Source: Ideonella sp. A 288 (lineage in GTDB: Bacteria; Pseudomonadota; Gammaproteobacteria; Burkholderiales; Burkholderiaceae_C). Taken from it: a stretch of 64,000 nt of DNA. The notes beneath the pieces are model-generated. The model was not told the origin of the DNA. It was given only the letters and a program-made list of their open reading frames with translations, and did not search any database. Below, piece after piece: positions 52,293-60,781 of this stretch. The position numbers were made by a program, and so were the translations under genes. The stretch spans positions 10,317-74,316 of the forward strand of contig NZ_MWLO01000143.1 in assembly GCF_002198735.1 (NCBI RefSeq), in the 5' to 3' direction. The first letter of the stretch is position 1, and each line of letters starts with the position of its first letter.

Positions 52293-53957
52293 TCAGTGCT
52301 TGAGCATGGCGCTGAGCTTCGAGGTGTCCACCGGGCAGCCCAGGGATTCGAAGCGCGCCTTCTCGCGCAGGTTGATCACTTGCGGCAGGTACTCGCCCAT
52401 GGCCTGCTGTTCACCGTTCAGCGACTTCACGTCGAACCAGCTGTGCTTGAACGCGGGGTTCACCAAGGTGTGGCGGTTGATGACGACGCCGAAGTCGGCC
52501 GAGCCGCCGGGGATGCCGTCGCCGTTGCCGTACTCGATCCATTCGACACCGCACTTGGCGTTGGCGTTGGCCGGGCGGTCGCTGGCGCGCGAGACCACCA
52601 CGCTGAAGTAGCCGCGCGCGTCGACCACCGGGTGCACGTTCTCGTCGTGCACGCAATCCACTGTGTTGCCGATGGGCGGCGCCGTGGAGGTGCACAGCGA
52701 CCAGTAGCGCATGTCGGCCTGATGGTCCATCGGCTCGGCCGTGCCGTCGAAGGTGCGCGGTGTGCTGGGCAGCTTGCCATGCACCACGTAGACCTTGCCG
52801 TAGGCCTGGCTCAGGTAGGTGAAGCCGTAGCGCGTGACCGGGTTGCTCCAGAAGCCGCCCTTCTCCACGGCCAGGCCGTCGCTGGGCAGTGCGGGGAAGA
52901 AGGTGCTCAGCATCAGGTGTTCGCGGTTGTAGAACTTGACCATCGGCGCCACATCGAAGTTGGTGGCCGGTGTGCGGTCGCCCGGCCGCCACGGCAGGCT
53001 GTTCAGCGCCAGCCACAGCTTGGGCGAGACGGTGATCGGCGACTGCTTGCCGCGCTTGTGTGGCACGTCGGTCGCGGCGCAGGTGTCTTGCTCGCTCAGC
53101 ACCTTGCCATCGGCCTGGTGCAATGCGGCCTTCGGCAAACCCACGCCGCCGGTCCAGTCGAGGCCGCGGTCGGGGATGTAGTTGCGCATGTGCATGCCCG
53201 TGGGCACGCCCGGCTCGCTGAGTGTGTAGACCGTGTTCTTGGGCCGCGCGGCCTGGTCGGCCGGCGGTGCGCCGTTGACGATGGTCAGCGTGTAGCGCCG
53301 CGGCTGCGCGTCGCGGCGCTCGCCAGGGCGGAAAGGATTGGCCGCGCCGGCATCTGGCTCGATCTCGCTGTCGTACAGGCCATCGCGCGGCACGCCATCG
53401 ACCGAGTAGGTGACGAAGCTCCAGTGGCGGATGTGCGGAAACTCGCCCTGCAGCACGATCTTGCCGCCAGCCGGGATGCTGAACCAGGCGGTGGAGAAGG
53501 TGTTGCCGATGTCGGGGATCTGGTTCTCGATGCCGTAGTCGTCCGGATCGGTGGTGTAGTAGCCGCTGCGCAGGCGGGGGCCCGGCCAGAAGCAGGTCTT
53601 GATGGCCACCGCCTTGTGCACGTTGTCCTTCCGTGCAATGTCGGTGACGCGCTCTGGCGGCATGGGCGTGAGCAGGTTGCCGGTGCCCTGGCTGCCCACC
53701 ACGTGGCCGTCGGCGCGCGGCACCGGGCCGCCGCGCGGGGTTTGCGGCAGCGAGCGGGCGCGTGGGTCGTCGTCGATGTTGGCGCCGGACGCGGCGTTGG
53801 CTGCCGGCTCGGGCGCAGACCAGGTGTAGGGGCCGCCGGTGGGGCGACCGGCGCCGCCATCGTCCTTGGCCAAGCCTCTCATCCAGACCATCACGATGAT
53901 GACCAGCAGGGCGATCGCACCGACGACTCGCAGCAGCCAGCGCAGCAGGGTTCTCAT
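52293..53957 (-). CDS. Unknown exported protein A, paralogue of protein B
   Basis: A 554-residue protein I do not recognise. Residues 7-26 form a membrane helix or signal anchor, followed by a low-complexity region to about 100 and a large beta-rich domain. It is a paralogue of the protein at 57756: T-F-S-T-A-W-F-S-I-P-A-G-G-K-I matches T-I-Y-W-G-A-K-F-T-I-P-D-G-A-K, M-R-Y-W-S-L-C matches M-R-Y-W-S-I-C, and both end with a cysteine-bearing C-terminus. It has paired cysteines that could form periplasmic disulfides. It is the first gene of the alkylsulfatase operon, with the promoter at 54029-54071. A periplasmic enzyme or binding role for sulfated substrates is possible; no function is assigned. 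Confidence 0.75.
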   Translation of the reverse strand: MRTLLRWLLRVVGAIALLVIIVMVWMRGLAKDDGGAGRPTGGPYTWSAPEPAANAASGANIDDDPRARSLPQTPRGGPVPRADGHVVGSQGTGNLLTPMPPERVTDIARKDNVHKAVAIKTCFWPGPRLRSGYYTTDPDDYGIENQIPDIGNTFSTAWFSIPAGGKIVLQGEFPHIRHWSFVTYSVDGVPRDGLYDSEIEPDAGAANPFRPGERRDAQPRRYTLTIVNGAPPADQAARPKNTVYTLSEPGVPTGMHMRNYIPDRGLDWTGGVGLPKAALHQADGKVLSEQDTCAATDVPHKRGKQSPITVSPKLWLALNSLPWRPGDRTPATNFDVAPMVKFYNREHLMLSTFFPALPSDGLAVEKGGFWSNPVTRYGFTYLSQAYGKVYVVHGKLPSTPRTFDGTAEPMDHQADMRYWSLCTSTAPPIGNTVDCVHDENVHPVVDARGYFSVVVSRASDRPANANAKCGVEWIEYGNGDGIPGGSADFGVVINRHTLVNPAFKHSWFDVKSLNGEQQAMGEYLPQVINLREKARFESLGCPVDTSKLSAMLKH

Positions 53958-54028
53958 GGGCAGTTCTCCGGTGTCTTGCGGCCCGTCGACACACGGTGCC
54001 CTGGCGCGGATCAAGCCGCGGACGCGCG

Positions 54029-54071
54029 AGCGTACGGCGTGGCCGTTCGGTGCACTGTCAAGGGATCGACA
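54029..54071 (-). promoter_or_regulatory. Class-II Crp/Fnr-type promoter of the protein A-alkylsulfatase operon
   Basis: Operator TGTCAAGGGATCGACA (54056-54071). Leftward, the minus-strand hexamer TACGCT covers 54034-54029 with its centre 32 bp from the operator centre, as in the other copies. Rightward, TAGGAT lies at 54096-54101 toward the octahaem gene, but its spacing is 35 bp and does not fit the class-II geometry. The site is in the divergent promoter of both genes. Confidence 0.6.
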
Positions 54072-54137
54072 CATTTGCACCAGGCGCTGGCATCGTAGGA
54101 TCGGTTCCCCGTGTCGTCCCCCACCGATCGCTCCGCG

Positions 54138-56498
54138 ATGCCCCGATCCATGGCCCAACGGCTGGTGCTGACGCTGTCGGTGGTCATGCTCAGCCTGGCC
54201 CCTTGGGTGGCTTGGACGGCGGAGGAGCCGACGCCAGATCATCGCGAGCCAACAAAAGGCGCCGGAACCTCTGTGGCCGCCGATTACGTCGGCAGCGGCC
54301 GCTGCACCGCGTGCCATGCCGAAGCCGGACGCGCCTGGCAGGGCTCACAGCATGCCAAGGCGATGCAGCCGGCGAGCCAGCGCACGGTGCTGGGCCGCTT
54401 CGACGGCCGCAGCGTGGCCCATGGGCCGAGCAGCACGCGCCCTTACCGCCGCGGTGGCGAATTTCGCGTCGCCACGCAGGGGGCCGACGGCCGCCCCGTC
54501 GATGTGCTCGTCAGCCACAGCTTTGGCGTGGCGCCCTTGCAGCAGTACCTGGTCAGCCGGCCCGACGGCCGCAAGCAGGCCCTGGGTCTGGCCTGGGACA
54601 GCCGGCCGGCGGCGGTGGGCGGGCAGCGCTGGTTTCAGCTGTTTGCGGGCGACGGCGAGCGACCGGGCCATCCGCAACATTGGTCGGGCATCGACCAGAA
54701 CTGGAACCACCAGTGCGCGGACTGCCACTCGACGAATCTGCGAAAAGGCTATGACGCGGCCAGCGATCGCTTTGCCACCACCTGGTCGGAAATCAACGTC
54801 GCCTGCGAGGCCTGCCATGGCCCCGGCTCGGCGCATGTGCGATGGGCCGAGACGCCCGCCGCGCAACGGCCCGATCTGCCCAGCCTCGGCCTGAGTGCCC
54901 GGCTCGATGAGCGCGCCGCTGTCGTCTGGATGCCGGACGCGGCCAGCGGCACGGCCCGGCGCGGCGCGCCACCCGCGCGCCGCAGCGAGGTCGAGGTGTG
55001 CGCGCGATGCCATGCGCGGCGTGGCCAGTTCAGCGACGAGCACCGCGCGGGCGATGCCTTGTTCGACGCCTTCCGACCCGCGTTGCTGGAGCCCGGCCTG
55101 TACCACGTCGATGGCCAGCAGCGCGACGAGGTCTACAACCACGGCTCCTTCCTGCAAAGCCGCATGCACGCGGCCGGCGTCACGTGCACCGATTGCCACG
55201 AGCCGCATGGCGGCAAGCTGCGCGCCGCCGGCAATGCGGTCTGCGCGCGTTGCCACGAGAGCGCGCGTTTCGACACCCCGGCACATCACCACCATGCACC
55301 TCAAGGACCCGGCGCCCAATGCGTGGCCTGCCACATGCCCACCACGGTCTACATGGGTGTGGACCCTCGGCACGACCACAGCCTGCGCATCCCGCGCCCC
55401 GATCGCACCGTCGCCCTCGGCGTGCCCAATGCCTGCGACCAATGCCATCGCGACCGCGGTGCGCCCTGGGCGGCCAAGGCCGTGCGGCAATGGTTTGCGA
55501 ATCCGAAGCCTGGCTTCCAAGCCTTCGCCGAAGCCTTCTTCGCGGCGGACGCCGGTGCCCCAGGTGCCGCGCAGGGGCTGACGGACATTGTGAGCGACCT
55601 GGCCCAAAGCGCGATCGCGCGCGCCAGTGCCTTGGCGCGCCTGGCGGCCCATCGCTCGCCAGCCGCGCTGCCGGTGATGGTCTCTGCACTGGACGACGCC
55701 GACGATCAGGTCCGCCTGGCAGCGGTGCAGGCGCTGGCGACGCTGGAACCTGGCTTGCGCGCGCGCCACCTCGGCCCACGGCTGGCCGACGCGCGGCGCG
55801 CGGTGCGCATCGAGGCCGCGCGCGCCCTGGCCGGCCCGGCCGAGCGGCGCCTGAGCGCTGCCGATCAAGCGATGTTCACCAAGGCCTTGGCGGAATTCGC
55901 CGCCGCCGAAGCCTTCAATGCCGATCGCCCCGAAGCCCATGTGCGCCTGGGGGATGTGCAGGCCGCGCGAGGCGCCGCAGACCAGGCCGCCGCCGAATAC
56001 CGGCTGGCGCTGCAGCGCGACGCCACCCACTTGCCGGCCTGGGTCGGCCTGGCGAACCAGCTGGAGCAGGCGGGCCAGGGCGCGCAGGCGCTGCAACTGC
56101 TGCGCGACGGGCTCGCGCGCAACCCGCGGGCCGCCGAGTTGCAGCACGCGCTGGGCCTGGCGCTGATCCGCAGCGCGGATCGCCAACAGGCCTTGCGCTG
56201 GCTCGCCGCGGCGGCCCGGGGCGCCCCCGACAACATCCGCTTCGCCTATGTGCATGCGGTCGCTTTGCACGACAGCGGAGACCGGGCCGCCGCGCTCCAG
56301 CAACTGCGTGCCGCGCGCCAGCGGCGCCCCTACGACCGTGATGTGCTGCTGGCGCTGGTGAGCTACGAGCGCGAGGCTGGCGAGCTGCGACGGGCCGCCG
56401 AGGCCGCCGAGTCCTTGCGTGGCATCGATCCGCAGAATCCTGCGTATGCTCGCCTGGCGGCCCAAATCACCGAGGCGCTGCGGGCCAAGTCGCGCTGA
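54138..56498 (+). CDS. Octahaem cytochrome c fused to HEAT/TPR repeats
   Basis: A 786-residue exported protein with signal helix (about 6-27, ending T-A-E). The first half has eight C-x-x-C-H haem motifs: C-T-A-C-H, C-A-D-C-H, C-E-A-C-H, C-A-R-C-H, C-T-D-C-H, C-A-R-C-H, C-V-A-C-H and C-D-Q-C-H. The second half (from about 470) begins with HEAT-like repeats and continues with three or more TPR units (A-x-L-G-D-V-Q-A-A-R-G-A-A-D-Q-A-A-A-E near 605). This architecture belongs to the multihaem TPR proteins, which may move electrons at the periplasmic side. The start is uncertain: ATG 54138, or GTG 54111. It is divergent from protein A and shares its operator. Confidence 0.88.
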   Translation: MPRSMAQRLVLTLSVVMLSLAPWVAWTAEEPTPDHREPTKGAGTSVAADYVGSGRCTACHAEAGRAWQGSQHAKAMQPASQRTVLGRFDGRSVAHGPSSTRPYRRGGEFRVATQGADGRPVDVLVSHSFGVAPLQQYLVSRPDGRKQALGLAWDSRPAAVGGQRWFQLFAGDGERPGHPQHWSGIDQNWNHQCADCHSTNLRKGYDAASDRFATTWSEINVACEACHGPGSAHVRWAETPAAQRPDLPSLGLSARLDERAAVVWMPDAASGTARRGAPPARRSEVEVCARCHARRGQFSDEHRAGDALFDAFRPALLEPGLYHVDGQQRDEVYNHGSFLQSRMHAAGVTCTDCHEPHGGKLRAAGNAVCARCHESARFDTPAHHHHAPQGPGAQCVACHMPTTVYMGVDPRHDHSLRIPRPDRTVALGVPNACDQCHRDRGAPWAAKAVRQWFANPKPGFQAFAEAFFAADAGAPGAAQGLTDIVSDLAQSAIARASALARLAAHRSPAALPVMVSALDDADDQVRLAAVQALATLEPGLRARHLGPRLADARRAVRIEAARALAGPAERRLSAADQAMFTKALAEFAAAEAFNADRPEAHVRLGDVQAARGAADQAAAEYRLALQRDATHLPAWVGLANQLEQAGQGAQALQLLRDGLARNPRAAELQHALGLALIRSADRQQALRWLAAAARGAPDNIRFAYVHAVALHDSGDRAAALQQLRAARQRRPYDRDVLLALVSYEREAGELRRAAEAAESLRGIDPQNPAYARLAAQITEALRAKSR

Positions 56499-56570
56499 CC
56501 GGTATCCTTCAGGCCCCTGTGATTGCCGAGGTTCGCATGACGATGCCATCCCTGAAGGAAACCCGGGGCC

Positions 56571-57497
56571 ATGTTGCCTGAGATCATGGACTTTCAAGGC
56601 ATCCTCGACGACATCAACGCGCAAATCCGGCCGCTGCTGGGCACGGGCGGTCGGGTGGCGAGCTACATCCCGGCGCTGGCGCGCGTTTCGCCCCACCAGT
56701 TCGGCATCGCCTTGCGCACCTGCGACGGGCAGGAGGCGGCGGCCGGTGACAGCGCGACGCCGTTTTCCATCCAAAGCATGTCCAAAGTGTTCACGCTCAC
56801 GCTGGCCATTCGCAGCCTGGGTGAGACGCTGTGGCACCGCATCGGGCGCGAGCCCTCGGGCAGCCCGTTCAACTCGCTGGTGCAACTGGAGACCGAGCGG
56901 GGCATCCCGCGCAACCCGTTCATCAATGCCGGCGCCATTGCCGTGGCCGACCGCTTGTTGACCCAGGGCGACGCCAAGGCCGAGATCCTGGGGCTGCTGT
57001 CCAGCTTGTGCGGTGATTCGATACGGATCGACCCCGAGGTGGCGCAGTCCGAAGCCGACACCGGGTTCCGCAACGCGGCGCTGGCCAATTTCATGAAGGG
57101 CTTTGGCACGCTGGACAACGATCCCAGCCACGTGCTGGATGTGTATTTCAACCAATGCGCCATCGCCATGAACTGCCTGCAGGTGGCGCGGGCGGCCGGC
57201 TACCTGTGCCGCGATGGCGCGCACCCGTACGACGGTTCGCCGCTGATCAGTGAAACCCAGGCGCGGCGCGTGAATGCGCTGATGCTCACCTGTGGCACCT
57301 ACGACGCGGCGGGCGAGTTTGCGTTCCGCATCGGTCTGCCGTGCAAGAGCGGCGTGGGCGGCGGCATCATGGCGGTGGTGCCCGACCGGCTGAGCCTGTG
57401 CGTGTGGTCGCCGGCGCTGGACCCCACCGGCAACTCCCATCTCGGACGCCTGGCGCTCGAACTCTTTGTGGCGCGGACGGGCTTGTCGGTGTTTTAG
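56571..57497 (+). CDS. glsA: Glutaminase
   Basis: A 308-residue serine-type glutaminase, deamidating glutamine to glutamate and ammonia in the cytosol. The catalytic Ser-x-x-Lys is S-M-S-K (Ser69, Lys72) in F-S-I-Q-S-M-S-K. The hallmark stretches P-S-G-S-P-F-N-S-L-V-Q-L-E and G-I-P-R-N-P-F-I-N-A-G-A are present, along with the C-terminal G-L-P-x-K-S-G-V-G-G-G-I. Length and motifs match E. coli GlsB. It begins 73 bp after the octahaem gene. It does not obviously fit the sulfate-ester theme and may be ordinary cargo. Confidence 0.95.
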   Translation: MLPEIMDFQGILDDINAQIRPLLGTGGRVASYIPALARVSPHQFGIALRTCDGQEAAAGDSATPFSIQSMSKVFTLTLAIRSLGETLWHRIGREPSGSPFNSLVQLETERGIPRNPFINAGAIAVADRLLTQGDAKAEILGLLSSLCGDSIRIDPEVAQSEADTGFRNAALANFMKGFGTLDNDPSHVLDVYFNQCAIAMNCLQVARAAGYLCRDGAHPYDGSPLISETQARRVNALMLTCGTYDAAGEFAFRIGLPCKSGVGGGIMAVVPDRLSLCVWSPALDPTGNSHLGRLALELFVARTGLSVF

Positions 57498-57556
57498 GAC
57501 GGGTCAGCTCGGCCAGTCCGTCGGGGCCTTTCCCACCATCTGCGCGACCTCTTGCT

Positions 57557-57703
57557 CGAGAAGGTTTCAAAGCCTTCACGGCCATGCCCCATGCCCGAGT
57601 CGTCGACGCCACCAAACGGCAGGTCGTGCGGGCCGACGTGGATCAAGGCGTCGTTGACCGACTCGCCACCGGACCGCACGCGGTCCAGTCGCATGCGCAC
57701 GCG
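57557..57703 (-). pseudogene. Aldehyde dehydrogenase C-terminal remnant
   Basis: Reading the minus strand gives about 49 codons, R-V-R-M-R-L-D-R-V-R-S-G-G-E-S-V-N-D followed by A-L-I-H-V-G-P-H-D-L-P-F-G-G-V. They match residues near 375-430 of the aldehyde dehydrogenase encoded at 59251. There is no start, catalytic region or intact C-terminus. The surrounding frame continues at both ends without homology. It sits directly after protein B on the same strand, which points to a lost second copy of the ALDH-B unit. Confidence 0.8.
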
Positions 57704-57755
57704 GTCACCGCCGCAGCCTGTCGACGATGACGTGGTCAAACTCTCCCATGCGGCG

Positions 57756-59240
57756 CTACTTCGCCTTGGCTGCGGCCTGCTGCGCGGCGTCCATCTCTTC
57801 GGTGTCTTTGGCGATCTGCGCCACAACGCCGGGTGAACGGCAGTTGAACGAAGACTCAAAGTTGGAGGTGGTCAAGTAGACACTGGTCGGCAGATAGGGG
57901 CCCATGACCGCTTTCTCGTCACCGGGCTTTTGAACTTCACGCGTGGTTTGCTTGAAGTTGGGATTGACCAGCATGTTGCGGATCATCGTGTTGCCCTGAT
58001 CGGGGTCATACATGCCGTCGCCATCGTCGGGCATGGGCAGCCAGTTGATGCCGCACTCAGGGTAGGCCGTGCGTGGGCGATCCGCCGCTTTGCTGAAGGC
58101 GATCACATAGTTGCGGTCCTTGTCGATGACCACTTCCTCGTCGTTCAGGCACTTGATGACCATGGTGTTGGCCGCACCCTTTTGCGAGCAGATGGACCAG
58201 TAGCGCATGTCAGCGTTCTTGACATCCATGATCTTCTCGCCATTCATGGTCTTGGGGGTGATGGGCAACTTGCCTCGGATCACGAACACCGGGCCGAACT
58301 TGCGGTTGTAGAAAGTGCGGATGTAGGTGTTGTCGGTGGTGGGGTAGAAGCCCTCGCTCTTGCGGCTGTAGTCGCCGGTCGGAATGCCCGTGAAGATGCT
58401 TTCGAACTGCTTGCGGTCAAACTGGGCGTACCAGGTGGCCGGGCGCGTCGCCGGGTGCGTGTCTGGCTTGCCTGGGGTGGTCAGCAACTCGCGGTAGCGC
58501 CATGCCGGCATGCCAAAGGCGTCAGGCGCCACGGCCAGGCGCTGGGTGGTGTTGAGGGCCTGACAGGCCGCCATGCCGCGCAAAACCTTGCCATCGGCCA
58601 GCGTCAAGACGGGGGAAGGCAGTGGCACGCCACCGGTGATGCCCGTGCCCTTGTCCGGCGTGTAGATGCGCAGAATGACGACCTGCTGCTTGCCCTCGCC
58701 GTTTTGTGGCGCGTTGATGAGCTTGACGGTCCGGCCATCCTCCAGATAGATGCCTTCCGGACGGCTGGTGTCGCGAACATTGCCGGTCTTGATCTCGATC
58801 TGGTAGGAGCGCTTCGAGGTGGTCCGGTCTGCGCCGTGGCGGGTGGTGTTGGTGTGCCCTGGCAGGGGCTCGATCAGATAGTCGGCCACGGTTTCCACCG
58901 GCTGGCCGCGTTCGTCATAGCTCACATACGACGTATAGCGCGAACGGGGGAACTGACCTTCCATGACCAACTTGGCGCCGTCCGGAATGGTGAACTTCGC
59001 ACCCCAATAGATGGTGTTGGTGTCAGGCCAAGCGGTGTTGTAGTAGGGGTCTCCGCTGTAAGGCCCTGTCTCCCAGAAGCAGGTCCGCACACCGGGAATG
59101 CCCGGTTTGGTGGTGTCATTCAGATTCTTGGGGCCGGACATCGGCACGGGGTCGGCGGCCACCGCCAGTTGGCTGGTCACCAGGGCGGCCACGGCAGCGC
59201 CCAGGGCGGCGAATCGAAGGATGTGGAATCGGTGGTTCAC
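57756..59240 (-). CDS. Unknown exported protein B, paralogue of protein A
   Basis: A 494-residue protein of unknown function with a signal peptide of about 27 residues (ending V-A-A-D after A-V-A-A-L-V-T-S-Q-L). The mature domain is beta-rich and parallels protein A: cysteine-containing C-F-W-E-T-G-P near 54, a G-Q-F-P-R-S-R-Y-T-S-Y-V-S-Y stretch near 97-110, and M-R-Y-W-S-I-C near 346. It is 10 bp downstream of the aldehyde dehydrogenase gene, so they are cotranscribed. Recurrence of this family beside sulfatase/dehydrogenase genes suggests a periplasmic step in the same pathways. No motif reveals a reaction. Confidence 0.75.
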   Translation of the reverse strand: MNHRFHILRFAALGAAVAALVTSQLAVAADPVPMSGPKNLNDTTKPGIPGVRTCFWETGPYSGDPYYNTAWPDTNTIYWGAKFTIPDGAKLVMEGQFPRSRYTSYVSYDERGQPVETVADYLIEPLPGHTNTTRHGADRTTSKRSYQIEIKTGNVRDTSRPEGIYLEDGRTVKLINAPQNGEGKQQVVILRIYTPDKGTGITGGVPLPSPVLTLADGKVLRGMAACQALNTTQRLAVAPDAFGMPAWRYRELLTTPGKPDTHPATRPATWYAQFDRKQFESIFTGIPTGDYSRKSEGFYPTTDNTYIRTFYNRKFGPVFVIRGKLPITPKTMNGEKIMDVKNADMRYWSICSQKGAANTMVIKCLNDEEVVIDKDRNYVIAFSKAADRPRTAYPECGINWLPMPDDGDGMYDPDQGNTMIRNMLVNPNFKQTTREVQKPGDEKAVMGPYLPTSVYLTTSNFESSFNCRSPGVVAQIAKDTEEMDAAQQAAAKAK

Positions 59241-59250
59241 GCAGGTCTCC

Positions 59251-60672
59251 TCACTTGGTCAGAAAGGCCAGCACCCGATCGGCAAACTTGCCGTAGGGCG
59301 GCCACAGGAACTTCAGCGAGCTGAAGCGCGCCTGGTAGAACACCGGGCGCAGTTTCGAAAACGTCTCAAAGCCTTCATGGCCGTGGTAATGGCCCATGCC
59401 GGAGTCTCCGACGCCCCCGAACGGCAGGTCGTGCTGGCCGACGTGGAAGAGGGCGTCGTTGACCGACACACCGCCCGACATCACGCGGTCCAGCAGCATC
59501 TGCACTTTTGCGCGGTCGTGGCTGAAGGGGTAGATGGCCAGCGGCCGCGGGCCGGCGTTGATGCTTTGGATCACCGTGCCCAGGTCGGTGTAGCCACGCA
59601 GCGGCAGGATGGGGCCGAAGATCTCGCGCTGCATCAGCACGCAGTCGTCGGGCGCGTTGAGCACGATGTGCGGGGCGATCTTGCGCGTGGCGCGGTCGAA
59701 GGCCGGGCCGGGGATCAGCGGCACCAGCCGGGCGCCGCGCTCGCGGGCGTCGTCCAGCGCCTGCAGCAAGCGATCAAAGGACCGCTGGTCGATGATCGAG
59801 GTGTAGTCCGGCGAGGCCAGGCTGGGGTAGCGCTGCGGCACGATGGTGAGCGCCAGCGCCACGAAATCATCGATGCATGACAGCGGCAGCCAGGCATGGT
59901 CCACCGTGGTGCAGATCTGGCCGGCGTTGAGGTACTTGACGAACAGGATGCGCTCGGCCGCCACCTTCAGCGGAAAGTCGTCGCAGACGATGGCCGGCGC
60001 CTTGCCGCCCAGTTCGAGTGTCACTGGACAGAGGTTTTGCGCCGCTGCGGCCATCACCGCGCGTCCGGTGGTGCCCGAGCCGGTGAACAGCAGGTGGTCG
60101 AACGGCAGCTTGGAGAACTCGATGCCCACGCCGCCGGTCTCGTCGAAGAACTGCAGCTTCTCGGGCGGAAAGTAGGCCGGCATCCGCTCGATCAGCACCT
60201 TGGCCAGGTGGCGCGAGTTCTCGCTCATCTTCACCATCGCGCGATTGCCGGCGGCGAAGATGTAGGACAGCGGCACGAGGCTCAGGTTGACCGGGAAGTT
60301 CCACGGCACGATCACGCCCACCACGCCCAGTGGCTGCGGGATCACGCGATTGCGTGCGCCGAAGAAATTGCGCAGGTCCACGGCGCGGCGCTGCGGTTTC
60401 ATCCAGCCGCGCAGGTGCTTGACGACATGGTCGATGCCGTCGGTGGCCGGAAAGATCTCGGCCAGCAGCGTTTCGTGGCGCGAGCGGTTGCCGTAGTCGG
60501 CGCTGATGGCGTCGCACAGCACGGCCTTGTTCTCACGGATGAAGCGTTGCAGCGTGCGCAGGTCGGCCTTGCGTTCGGCCAGGCTGGGCACCGGGTTGGC
60601 GACGTAGGCCTGGCGCTGCAGGTGCAGAACGGCTTGCAAGTGAGCGGTGAGTGCTTTGGAGGTCATGTCCAT
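59251..60672 (-). CDS. Aldehyde dehydrogenase 2, coniferyl-aldehyde-dehydrogenase-like
   Basis: A 473-residue aldehyde dehydrogenase resembling the coniferyl aldehyde dehydrogenase (CalB-like) branch of class 3 ALDHs. The cofactor segment is V-P-W-N-F-P near 122-127, the catalytic glutamate Glu220 is in L-E-L-G-G-K, and the catalytic cysteine is Cys254 in G-Q-I-C. The C-terminus ends in a hydrophobic tail (V-L-A-F-L-T-K), which occurs in membrane-associated members. ATG 60672 is chosen over a longer frame to 60771 that would cover the operator. It is upstream of protein B and may oxidise aromatic or aliphatic aldehydes released by the GMC enzymes. Confidence 0.92.
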   Translation of the reverse strand: MDMTSKALTAHLQAVLHLQRQAYVANPVPSLAERKADLRTLQRFIRENKAVLCDAISADYGNRSRHETLLAEIFPATDGIDHVVKHLRGWMKPQRRAVDLRNFFGARNRVIPQPLGVVGVIVPWNFPVNLSLVPLSYIFAAGNRAMVKMSENSRHLAKVLIERMPAYFPPEKLQFFDETGGVGIEFSKLPFDHLLFTGSGTTGRAVMAAAAQNLCPVTLELGGKAPAIVCDDFPLKVAAERILFVKYLNAGQICTTVDHAWLPLSCIDDFVALALTIVPQRYPSLASPDYTSIIDQRSFDRLLQALDDARERGARLVPLIPGPAFDRATRKIAPHIVLNAPDDCVLMQREIFGPILPLRGYTDLGTVIQSINAGPRPLAIYPFSHDRAKVQMLLDRVMSGGVSVNDALFHVGQHDLPFGGVGDSGMGHYHGHEGFETFSKLRPVFYQARFSSLKFLWPPYGKFADRVLAFLTK

Positions 60673-60763
60673 GCTCGGGCTCCGTGAGGGTCGACCGGGG
60701 CTCAGGCCCGTTTGGCGTGCGGCAAGCGCCGGCTCGCATGGTGGCGACTTGGGCACGGCCTTT

Positions 60764-60781
60764 CTGTCCACGAATGGACAG
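60764..60781. promoter_or_regulatory. TGTC-N8-GACA operator between ALDH2 and the ThDP enzyme
   Basis: CTGTCCACGAATGGACAG spans 60764-60781, a perfect 7-bp inverted repeat around a 4-base centre and the sixth copy in the region. It lies 92 bp before the ALDH2 start and about 170 bp before the gene at 60954. At the 32-bp class-II position neither strand shows a TA-N3-T hexamer (CACCAT leftward, CACAGT rightward), so the controlled direction is unclear. The 281-bp gap holds no other obvious feature besides AAGGAG before 60954. Confidence 0.55.
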
